A stretch of DNA of 64,000 nt from NCBI RefSeq assembly GCF_905171775.1, contig NC_053501.1, positions 19,939,254 to 20,003,253 on the forward strand, written 5' to 3'. Both the position numbers and the translations under genes were made by a program. Of the stretch, positions 1 through 9,340 are shown one piece after another. Under the pieces are notes generated by a model. That model ran no database searches. It was not told where the DNA came from and worked only from the letters and a program-made list of their open reading frames with translations. Positions within the stretch are counted from its first letter, which is position 1. The number at the start of each line of letters is the position of its first letter. This DNA comes from Rana temporaria. Its lineage: Eukaryota > Chordata > Amphibia > Anura > Ranidae.

Positions 1-1058
1 TAGAGGTACAGGCTGCTACTCAAGTGGTTAAAGTGCATTTAAAGCTTTTTTGGCTTCGGGCATCTAAACCTCCAGATATACGTTTTGCCCGGAGATGAGC
101 ATTAAATAATGGTGATAAGAAGTGACTATTGTGGTGGTGTTCTAGCTTGTCACAGTCACTGTCACTATTGCTAGACAAATTGGTCTGCATGAAAATGTGA
201 GAAAAATACAAATAAAGAAGTGTAAAATAAAGACACAAATTAATATAGTTTACAAACCCAATACAGCTCTCTGAATTCAAATTTATTCACAACAGTGAAC
301 TTTTAGGGAAAAAAAAACAATTCTGGAGCTTAAAAATAATCAGCATGCCTAACCTCCCATTAAAAATAAATACATACATTTATGCATACACATTGTTCTG
401 TTCGTTACCAAAAAAAGCAACTCTGTATTGTATTTTATGGATTAATTTGAGCTACTAAGATGCAAATTTGGGGGGGAAATATAACATTTTTAGAAGTTTG
501 TTGCTTTTTTAAATAGATTCATAAGAAACCAATCAATTAAATCCTGAATGCATTAAAATAACTACTTTTTGAAATAGCAGCGACATAATCAGCTTTTATT
601 GAAACACCACCAGTCTGAAATTATGGTGTACTATTGTAATTATGGAAAATGTTATAATGAAAAAAAAAAAGGTCTGGTTTCTGGTTTAAAAAAAAAAAAT
701 CTAAATTAGACAGTAAAACAAATGAAGGATATTTTATTAAGCATATAGATGTTTGTTTTATTGAATTAAATGGAAGCAGTTGAATACCAAAGACAGTAAT
801 GGGCTATTTAAAGATTCAATCCGGTCAAATATAAAAACTCTGCATTTAAATTGCATGCAAATTCTGTATTTCATAGAACAGCTCCCTCCTTGAGGCTACT
901 GCAATATTCATCACTCATATCAGTGCATAGGAGGGAGCTCACTAATCACAGAGTCATGTACTAAAGCTCTCCATACATTGATAGGTTTTCAGACATTAAT
1001 TTAATTAAGAAAGTGTTAGGAAAATGTGCGAATCTGGTGTGAAAGTTGAGAAGATCTT
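1..1058. other. AT-rich stretch, no gene recognised
   Basis: I see no coding exon, RNA gene or complete repeat. The sequence is AT-rich with A-runs near 660-700. Short open frames here lack recognisable domains. Confidence 0.5.
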
Positions 1059-1908
1059 GGGCCAGATTCTCAGAGACTTACGTCGGCGTATCAGTAGATA
1101 CGCCGTCGTAAGTCCGAATCTGCGCCGTCGTATATTTAAGCGTCTGGAAACCAGATACGCTTAAATTTGGCTAAGATACGAGCGGCGTAAGTCTCCTACG
1201 CCGTCGTATTTTAGGGTGCATATTTACTCTGGCCGCTAGGTGGCGCTTCCGTTGTTTTCCGCGTCGAATAGGCAAATGAGCAAGATATGCCGATTCACGA
1301 ACGTACGTACGCCCATCGCAACTTACGCACAGCCCTATTCGCCTAGGACTTACGCAAACAACGTAAAAAGATACGCTTGTTCCGACGTCCATACTTTGCA
1401 TGGGCTACGCCACCTAGAGACCTGATTGATCTTTACGCTGGCGTATGTCTTACGTTAATGGCGTAAAGATCAAGCAGGTCTCTAGGTGGCGTAGCCCATG
1501 CAAAGTATGGACGTCGGAGCAACAAGCATATCTTTTTACGTTGTTTGCGTAAGTCGTAGGCGAATAGGGCTGTGCGTAAGTTACGTTCACATCGTAGGCA
1601 GTGTTCGACGTATCTTAGGCATTCTATCCGACGCATGCGCACTGGGATATGTCCACGGACGCCTCATGCGCCCTGTACGTTCAAAACGTAATTTACGTGG
1701 GGTCATGCTTTATTTGCATAAAACACGCCCACCTCTTCCCAATTTGAATTAGGCGCGCTTACGCCGGCACATTTACGCTACACCGCCGTAACTTAGGACG
1801 CAAGTGCTTTGTGAATACAGCACTTGCCTCTCTAAGTTGCGGCGGCGTAGCGTAAATACGATACGCTACGCCCGCCCACACTTACGCCGGGGTACGTGAA
1901 TCTAGGCC
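1059..1908. mobile_element. GGGCCAG-family MITE with long internal inverted repeat
   Basis: The ends read GGGCCAGATTC and, inverted, GAATCTAGGCCC. Other copies of the family in this window show 3-bp target duplications; here the flank is ctt, readable on the right if one terminal C was lost. About 1300-1425 reappears inverted at about 1470-1590, so a transcript could fold into a long hairpin. No protein is encoded. The element is rich in TACG and CGTA words, the signature of the family. Confidence 0.85.
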
Positions 1909-3437
1909 CTTGTGTGTAAACATATATAAATAGACCCCATAATGAAAAAAAAGGAAACCTGGGAAACTGGATGGCCAGTTTTAATTGGAGCTTCAGAAAA
2001 CACACACAGACAACTAGTGCGACCATGAATGGCTGAGATCTGAGCTGTCACTGAACAGGTCAGATCACAGTCACATTGACTCTGTACAATCAGAGTAACT
2101 ATGTACTGTGTTATCACTGTAAACCAATCACAGCCATCACAAGTAGGGATGAGCCGAAAACCCCCCCCGTTCGGTTCTCACCAGAACTTTCGAACGGACC
2201 GAACGTTCGTGCGAACATTTAGAACCCGTCTATGGGACTCAAAGTTCGAAATCACAAGTGCTAATTTTAAAGCCTAATATGCAAGTTATTGTCGGAAAAC
2301 GGGTTTGAGAAGCCGGGTCTTGCCCCAGGGAACATGTATCAATGGAAAAAAAAAGTTTTAAAAACGGTCGTTTTTTCTGGAGCAGCAATTTTAATGATGC
2401 TTAAAGTGAAAAAAAATAAATGAAAAATTCCTTTAAATATCGTACCTGCTGGGTGTCTATAGTATGCCTGTGAAGTGGCACATGTTTAGAACTGTCCCTG
2501 CACAAAATGAGATTACTATAAGAAAAAGGTCATTTAAAACTGCTTGCGGCTTTAATGTAATGTCTGGTCCCTGCAATATGGATGAAAATCATTGAGAAAA
2601 ATAGCATGGGTTTCCCCCCACTCTCCCCAGGTCATTACAAGCTCCTTTTGCCCTATATACTTTGAACAGCAGTATACAGACGGTGCAAACAAGACAGGGA
2701 CTGTAGGTTTGTTGTTAAGCAGAAGTCTAAATAATGAATTTCGATCATAATGAATGACCAAAAATTGAAAAACAAAAAAATAAAAAACGAATGAAACAAA
2801 AATTAACAAATTTTTGGGCGGTGCACTTGTCTACTGTCCAACATCAGATGCCCTCTGACCTTCTGAATGTCTCGGGTGTTCCCATGTTTATGTCCTGACA
2901 AGGTCCGGGTGATTGGGGAGACGAGCTTGACATGTGGTCCCCAGGCTGGTCTCTGTGACTCAAGGAGGTGCCGCTGCTGAATTTCATTGGCAGCACTGTT
3001 CTTATCACATTATACATGCTAGAAGCGCAATGTAAAGATACATTACCCAGAGATTCCGCTGCTCCATTAACGAGTCAGCAGATTAAATACATTTGCATTT
3101 CTAAATTGGAACTTAATGAGAAAATTGTGCTAATGCAGATCCATGTATTATATTGTTTTAGATTTATATTTTTCTGGTTATTTAAGAAAAGATAATCTAC
3201 TTACAGATCACTTATCCCACCGTGTTTGTCTACTGGCACGCAAAGATGGATGACTCTTGGAAAACGCCATCTGGCGACGTCAAAATAACAGTAATAAAAG
3301 AGAAAAAAAAAACAACAAAGTTCTTGAAATAAGTGGTTATTACTCTTCTTTAGCTTGAAACTTGAATGCAGAGTGACATCTAAACCTGGTACTCTCAATA
3401 ATGTCCTCTGTTGTCGTTTTCTACTTTGTGCTGGCGG
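1909..3437. other. AT-rich DNA with one hAT-like left end
   Basis: Apart from the TAGGGATGAGCCGAA end at 2144 I recognise no gene or complete element. The open frames are short and without domain signatures. Confidence 0.4.
2144..2300. mobile_element. Fragment: left end of a hAT-like element
   Basis: It starts TAGGGATGAGCCGAA and continues with repeated GTTCG and CGAAC words, which fits a hAT-type terminus. I found no matching right end or 8-bp duplication, so it is either truncated or has a decayed end. Confidence 0.35.
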
Positions 3438-3824
3438 TAGGCATGTGCATTTCGTTTCGTTCCGAATCGAAATTCGGACGAATTTTTCATTATTCGGACA
3501 TTCGGATGCATACGAATTCCCGAATTGCAATATTAATGAATTTACCGAATCCGAACGAACGTTTTCGATTCCGAATCGAAAACCCGCGGACGAAATTTGA
3601 TCGGAATTCGAATATTTTTTTTTTTTTTTTCGAATTCCGATCGAATTTCGAAATTATATTCGAAGAGAGAATTTTCTAATTCGACCGGATTTTTCGAAAT
3701 TCGGTCGAAAACGAACGAGTTCCGAAAACGAATTTAACACATGTAACGAACCTAACTTAACGAAATTAATTAAATAACGAATTAAAACGAAACGAAACGA
3801 AATTTTCCCTTTTGCACATGCCTA
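3438..3824. mobile_element. hAT-type MITE, TSD gctggcgg
   Basis: A 387-bp non-autonomous element. Its ends TAGGCATGTGCA and TGCACATGCCTA are perfect inverted repeats, flanked by an identical 8-bp duplication gctggcgg at 3430-3437 and 3825-3832. An 8-bp duplication is characteristic of hAT transposons. The interior is AT-rich and full of TTCG/CGAA words. It has no transposase. Fragments with the same kind of end start at 27238 and 39292. Confidence 0.93.
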
Positions 3825-4325
3825 GCTGGCGGAGGCTGAGCAAAATTGTTTACTTTCGGGTACTGGGCGTGACGTCATAACGTCACGCCCGGGCCTCCCA
3901 TGGTAAGCGACGTTCTGATGTCACAGCGCTCAGCTGTACCCAGAAGACACGGGCAGGCGAATCGAGGAGCCGGCCGGCTCGATCTTTTATATGCACATAT
4001 GCATTTGACTCATTGTAAGTGCGCATTTTTTATCTTTTAATAAATTTACGTTGGATTTTATGCTATGCGAGCTCCTTTTCTCTTTTTATGGCGCATCCTG
4101 CATTATACATCGATTGAGGCTGTATCGTATTGATGTCTTCCCTGTTGGACACCTAACCAGCATATATGCGTTTTTGAACCCCTTCCCTGCCAGTGTAATT
4201 TACATTTGCATTTTTATAGCACTGATCGCTGTATAAATGACAATGGTCCCAAAATAGCATCAAAAGTGCCCGATGTGTCCGCCATAATGTGGCAGTCACA
4301 ATAAAAATCGCAGATCACCGCCATT
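3825..4325. other. Unassigned DNA ending in a TTAACCACTT-family interior fragment
   Basis: From about 4181 the text matches the interior of the TTAACCACTT family (CCCTTCCCTGCCAGTG, then a TTTTTATAGCACTGATCGC word, then the GTGTCCGCCATAATG word). The termini are missing. The first 350 bases contain no recognised feature. Confidence 0.5.
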
Positions 4326-4329
4326 ACAT

Positions 4330-5285
4330 TTAATGAAGGTACAACATTTAGAAACTCACATGGTTGATGATTAGGACAGGCACATCTAAGTATGCAGGCA
4401 TTCGGGGTAAAGCTGTCCACATAGACCATCCTGCGCACCACCATTGATGTTGTCCCTTCCACAAGCAGTTCAAGCCTCGCTTTCAGATCGCTCTACTGCA
4501 GGGTAGTCTTCCCGGTCACGATTGTAGACTGACGACGGTGGTGCGGAGGACAGTCTATGTGGACAGCTTTACCCCAGATGCCTCCATACTTAAATGTAGA
4601 GCTGCACGATTAATCGCGGAGAGAATCGCAATCTCGATTCTCTCCGCCCGCGATCTCCCCGCGGGATGACCCGCAATTCTTTTGTGTCACCGCCGGTTCC
4701 ACGTAACCAGCGTGGAACGCAAATGGCGCCGATTTCGGAACCGACGTCAGCAGCCTGCGCCGCTGGATAGATGCCTGGGCTTCTCTCACAGTTCTTTACA
4801 ACTGTAGTGTGTATCCATGCGCCACCCAGTGGTTGCCGGCGGTACTGCTTCTGATGTATTAATCTTTCTCACAGTTCTGTACAACTGTGTGTATCCATGC
4901 GCCACCCAATGGTTGCTGGCGGTACTGCTTCTGATGTATAAAAAAGAGACCAGTGATATGTCTATAATGTTAAAGACCATATAGCTCCTATGAAAAAAGC
5001 AGAATCAAAGTTTGATTCTGCTTTTTTCATAGGAGTTATATGGTCTTTAACATTATAGACATATCACTGGTCTCTTTTTTATATATTCATATTTTCAGAT
5101 AAATCACAGGTTTATTTATTTATTTATTGGGGGGGGGGGATTCAGTTTTTGAGAATCGTGAGAGAATCGTGATCTTTGGTCTAAGCAGTGATTCTCATTT
5201 TGACCAGAATCGTGTAGCTCTACTTAAATGTGCCTCTTTTAATCATCAACCATGTGAGTTGCTAAATGTTGTACCTTCATTTAAG
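4330..5285. repeat. Inverted repeat interrupted by a hAT element
   Basis: The segment 4333-4441 reappears inverted in two pieces, about 4540-4596 and 5223-5285. The two pieces join exactly if the hAT element at 4597-5222 and one copy of its 8-bp duplication are removed. The original was therefore a snap-back sequence with arms of about 115 bp. Confidence 0.8.
4597..5222. mobile_element. hAT-type element with internal hairpin, TSD cttaaatg
   Basis: The ends TAGAGCTGCACGATT and AATCGTGTAGCTCTA are inverted repeats, flanked by cttaaatg at 4589-4596 and 5223-5230. Inside are two direct copies of about 75-85 bp (about 4777-4860 and 4866-4938). A nearly perfect 70-bp-arm hairpin follows at about 4938-5085, sharing an ATATGTCTATAATG word. 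No transposase is present. Confidence 0.93.
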
Positions 5286-5582
5286 GTAACCATATTGCTA
5301 CACTTAGAGGCTCCTCTCTTCTGTTTTATACTCTGTAGCTCCTGCTGGATTTTTCTTCTAATCCCCTTGGGGAGGTTTCCATTTGTGGATGGACATTTTA
5401 TGGTTACACAACCTATTATATTGGTAAAATCTTTTTATATGGACTATAAGCTGAAGGACCTATGAATAAATGGTTGTGGAACTAATCATTTGCATTTCCA
5501 TTATTTCTTATGGGAACATTCGCTTTGATATACAACTGCTTTGGATTACAAGCATGTTTCCGGAACGAATTATGCTCGCAAT

Positions 5583-6065
5583 CAGGGCCGTCTTTAATAT
5601 GGTTTGGGCCCTGGGCAAACATTTTTTTTGGGCCCCCCTCCAGCTTATTTTGGGCCTGGCTGGTTCACATGCATGTGTTTTGGCGGCCCTCATTTGTGCA
5701 GGCACAGCAGCCCATTGATTTGAATGGGCTGCCATGCCTTCGTATATATAAAAAATAAAATAAATAAAGAAAAGTTTTTTTTATATAAAAAAAAGGGGGG
5801 TTGTCATCCGGGGCCCTGGGACCTCCAGACCTCTAAAAAAAAATTGGCCCTTTAATAAAAAATAAAATAAAAATATATTAAAAAAAATAAAATTTCATTT
5901 AAAAATAAATAGAAAAAAAGGGGGTTTGCCATCTGGGGCCCTGGGGGCCTCCGGGCCCCTGGGGACCTCCGGACCCCTAAAAAAAAAGGGGGTTGCTTTG
6001 GGCCCCCAACAGTGACAGGGCACTGGGCAGCTGCCCCTGTTTGTCCTATGGTAAAGACGGCCCTG
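5583..6065. mobile_element. hAT-type element, TSD ctc(g/a)caat
   Basis: The ends CAGGGCCGTCTTTA and TAAAGACGGCCCTG are inverted repeats. The flanks ctcgcaat (5575-5582) and ctcacaat (6066-6073) are an 8-bp duplication with one change. The interior carries repeated GGGGCCCTGGG palindromic words. No transposase. Confidence 0.9.
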
Positions 6066-6951
6066 CTCACAATCCAAGGTTTTACTGTACATGGAACCAT
6101 TCAGTTCCTGCGCGTAAAAATGCTCACAGGCTACCTGCACCCTACTGATAACATTTTTGAATTATTTAGGCAAGACTCCAAATACATTACCGGTATGCTT
6201 TCTAAGCTGCCACTAAGCATCCTCTTGGGCTTCAAACAGGGGGGAGAATATGCAAACTTCACGATGATAACGTCCCCGGTGAGATTTGAATTCAGGGCTT
6301 GGAACCACAAAGCCGTAGCTTCCAATTCCATTATTACAGCTGTGAAACAGTGCAGCCATTGCCAGTGCAAGGTGGTAAGGAAGAATTCCACACTCCACAG
6401 AAAGCCATATTGGATTAAGTTAATCCTTAATGGCTTGATTCGACAAACAGACAAATAATAACCGGTCGGATTAGACATCATTATGTCCGCCGTGTGCGCA
6501 ATGAGATATATAAGGTGAGTAATCCCACACTCAAGACTTGTGTCAATACAATCGGGGCTGATCTTTCACTACGTTCCGCTGAATCATTAAATCACATTTA
6601 AATACGGCAGTAAAAAAGCGCAAGTGTAGATTCCACGGCTTCTCCGAAATCACCTCAATTGTTTTCATCCTATTATGTTTGCTGAAACACATCTGCTGTT
6701 CCCAAGCTGTCTGGGGATATTAATAAGGAAAGTACATTGGTCTGGAAATGGAACGCTGTTCTATCCATTTTATCAGGCAGGCTGATCAGAAATTCATCTG
6801 TTTAGGGTCTTGTTTCAATCTTGTAGAACAGGCTTATCAGATAATGTTACAGCAAGATGCGGGGGGAAAAGCCTCGGTTTGCTTTATGTCAGCTTTCCAC
6901 AGCCTTCCAGTGAGATATGTACTAAACTGATGTCTATTTTGTACTAAAGAG
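6066..6951. other. No recognised feature
   Basis: This is the left flank of the DIRS element. A 148-codon open frame at 6012-6458 starts inside the hAT element and has no domain I recognise; I treat it as chance. Confidence 0.45.
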
Positions 6952-7161
6952 TTATATATCAGACAGGAGGCTCATATCTTATGCATTATCTTTCCTTTAA
7001 TAATGCCCACAGCAGAAATACAACTTTAGTGGATTTAGTAATAATAAAAGAATTTTTACAACCAAAACTACAAGTCCCAGCAGCCCCTAGGGCCTATCAG
7101 CCAATCACGTGGACCCTGCCAGTATATAAGGGGCTGCCCCTTTAATCACTTCCTCTTTCTT
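6952..7161 (+). repeat. DIRS left inverted terminal repeat
   Basis: About 210 bp that recur inverted at 12548-12796. From TATGCATTATC inward the two copies are nearly identical; outward they diverge, and the right copy is about 40 bp longer. The repeat contains a complete-looking polymerase II promoter (7067-7130). Confidence 0.95.
7067..7130 (+). promoter_or_regulatory. Promoter in the DIRS left terminal repeat
   Basis: In order: ACTACAAGTCCCAGCAG (7067-7083), close to the ZNF143/Staf consensus ACTACAATTCCCAGCATGC; a CCAAT box (7101-7105); an E-box CACGTG (7106-7111); and TATATAAG (7123-7130). The spacing suits transcription starting around 7150-7160, upstream of the gag frame. The match is by eye and not tested. 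Confidence 0.65.
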
Positions 7162-7962
7162 TCTGCTCACAGCAAGAAATCAGATAAGTAATTTTCAAAT
7201 GAGGCTATTTAGTTGATATACATACTTTATTCAGAGATTGTATTTTTATTAGGATTCGTGGATGGGACTTGCTCCCTCCACGCTTCTAGAATATTTAGAT
7301 ATTGTCTTTTGTATATAGAGATATTATGTCTTTCTCCTTTTAGGTTTAAATACATTACTTCTGTTTATTCTCACTGGTCTGGGAAAGGTAGCGAATCGCT
7401 AATGTGCCATCGCTCAACGGTGCAACGCTAATTATAGCCTAAATTGTTCTCTTTCACCAAGATCCCGTTTATTTACCAAGCAGCGCCATTTCTCTAGCTT
7501 GGCGCCTTTTCCCTACCTCCTCACACGCTCCGCGCGCTTCTCCTCAGTTGCTCGTGTCTCTGGGGGGGGGCGTGTCGAGCAGATCACCTTCCTCCTATCA
7601 CCATCCAGTGCGCTGCGGGGGGCGTGCCCGGCGGAGCTCCGCTCCAACCTATCACCATGCAGGAGACGTAATCTCGCGAGATTACGCTCTCCTGAACGGG
7701 GGATGCTCCTATCGTACGCCACGGCTCCAGTGTGGACTGACCTGGCGGTACGGTAGGACGTTGGAGTATCCCCTGCGGCCCATATAGAGATATTCTCTCC
7801 TACTGAACAATTAACCCCTGCAGCTCCTAATCTGTATCAGATAGCCTAGTCTGTGTCAGATATCTATATTTACTGACACACGGAAAGCTTATTGCTAGTG
7901 GGCATAATAATTAATATATATTCTTCCCTTAGCTGCACTCAAATATTAATTGAGAAACCATC
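7162..7962 (+). other. DIRS leader, with GC-rich CpG-dense core
   Basis: This 800-bp untranslated stretch precedes the gag ATG. The part 7495-7770 is GC-rich with many CpG, unlike the AT-rich flanks. It holds the perfect palindrome TCTCGCGAGA. Short open frames here overlap each other and have no domains. Confidence 0.7.
7672..7681. promoter_or_regulatory. TCTCGCGAGA promoter element
   Basis: A perfect copy of the TCTCGCGAGA element known from vertebrate CpG-island promoters and bound by Kaiso-type (ZBTB33) factors. It sits at the centre of a longer imperfect palindrome from GGAGACGTAA to TTACGCTCTCC. Within the CpG-dense leader it may mark a second, internal promoter. Confidence 0.5.
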
Positions 7963-9334
7963 ATGGCTGATGAGGATTACTCTGAATTCTCGGCCATGCC
8001 AACTGAGGGAAATATTACCCCCCAGAACCCTATTTTCCTTACTGCTGCCCAGATACAGGAATTAATAAACCACTCGGTGCAAATAGCTATGGCCTCCGCC
8101 CCTGTATCACAAATGAATGCACCTGTCATGCCTGGACCCCCAGGCCGTGGTGAACCGCCCTCAAAGGGCAAAGCGACTCACAAGCGCAAACATGTTCCCA
8201 CAACACACGACTCCCCGGCAGGGGAAGTAAATAATGTGCCCCAGGCAGCACCCAACCCGGGCTGCCGACCCACTACCCTACCAGACTCTAACCGACCCCT
8301 GAGCCTCGGGGAGCAGCAAAAGCAGAGGCAGAAGTCCGCCAAACGGACTAAACCAGATTCCTTTGTGGACGCATCAGATTCGTCCACAGGATCTGAGGCG
8401 TCAGACGCCTATGAGTCTGAGGAAGATACGGATTATGAGGGTAGTGGGCATATGGCTCCTTCTGACAACGCCACCCCTGTAACCCAGGGCGAAATTATCC
8501 TAGACGCCAGGGGAGAACCCTTCTTCGACCCAGAAGGGATTTCTCACCCCCGATCTGGCGAATGGGCACCCCTCCCGGAGGTAGCCCAATATATTCAATA
8601 CTGGGCCCGCAGGTCCGTAGATAAGAACAACCGCAGTAAGCTGAGGGCGGAGTGTCCCCGTCCCTGTATCCCTAAAAAGACGGTAATCACCCCAGAGGTA
8701 GACCCGGTACTTCTCAGGTACCTTACCAAACAAGGTAAATATTCAAAAAAGGGGATTGAAAGATCTTTTCGATCTATCCAAGATAGAATCCTCGACCTGT
8801 TTGGCCCAATCACCAAAATACTGAACATTGCAGAACAGGCCTCCTCTACGGGGACCCCTGTAGACCTGGACCAACTTAGAGGTTGGGCCCAGAGAACAGT
8901 ATGCCTACTAGGCTCCGCCAATACCATCTGCTCCACGGAGCGTCGTCGCTCCATCCTGATGAGGTTAGACCCTCAATTGGCCCACCTCGCAGACTCAGAG
9001 CCAGGCCCTTCAGCCGAAGGTATGCTCTTTGGCGACTCACTTATTAAGGACATTAATAAGATGGTAGGATTATACACCAGTTTGGACAAAGCCCAATCAT
9101 CCCTGAAAAAATCAGGGTCAACCAAGGTTTTTCCGAGGGCCGGCAGAAACAGGGGCCGTTCTGCCGGTCGCTATTCCGCAGGCAGGCAATACTTTAGAGC
9201 TCCCGCTCAGTACAGCCAGGCTCCACAATCCTACCCAATCCCGGTGGCACAACCAGCCCCCTTTTTCCCACCTCGCGGACGACCCTGGAGAGGACGCGGA
9301 GGGAGAGGCTACCCCCGCTCAAGACCTAATACCG
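7963..9334 (+). CDS. DIRS gag-like protein (frame continues into recombinase)
   Basis: About 457 codons from ATG 7963 up to the RT junction. By position and composition it is the Gag-like nucleic-acid-binding protein of DIRS elements. The N-terminal third is polar and proline-rich. Residues 135-165 are acidic and serine-rich (EASDAYESEEDTDYEGSG). A helical middle (about 210-390) follows. The C-terminus is an arginine/glycine-rich basic tail (RGRPWRGRGGRGYPRSR) typical of RNA binding. There is no stop at the end: the same frame stays open to 12162 and becomes the tyrosine recombinase, so the 3' limit given is the start of the RT domain. Start choice: first in-frame ATG after the leader, in context ACCATCATGG, a good Kozak match (A at -3, G at +4). 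Confidence 0.85.
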
Positions 9335-9340
9335 GTGAGT
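9335..9340 (+). other. Splice-donor-like GTGAGT at gag/RT junction
   Basis: The sequence CCG|GTGAGT matches the vertebrate 5' splice-site consensus and falls where gag homology ends and RT begins. In gag phase it leaves one base of codon 458. Joining to AG acceptors ending at 11239 or 11245 would keep frame into the recombinase. Inference only. Confidence 0.4.

Noticed and set aside
6012..6458. 148-codon open frame as a host gene
   Set aside because: It starts inside a hAT element, crosses its border, and shows no domain, splice structure or repeat-free context.
9335..9337. GTG at 9335 as the true RT start codon
   Set aside because: GTG is not a usual eukaryotic start, and the same bases form a splice-donor-like GTGAGT. 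I give the coordinate as the practical domain start only.
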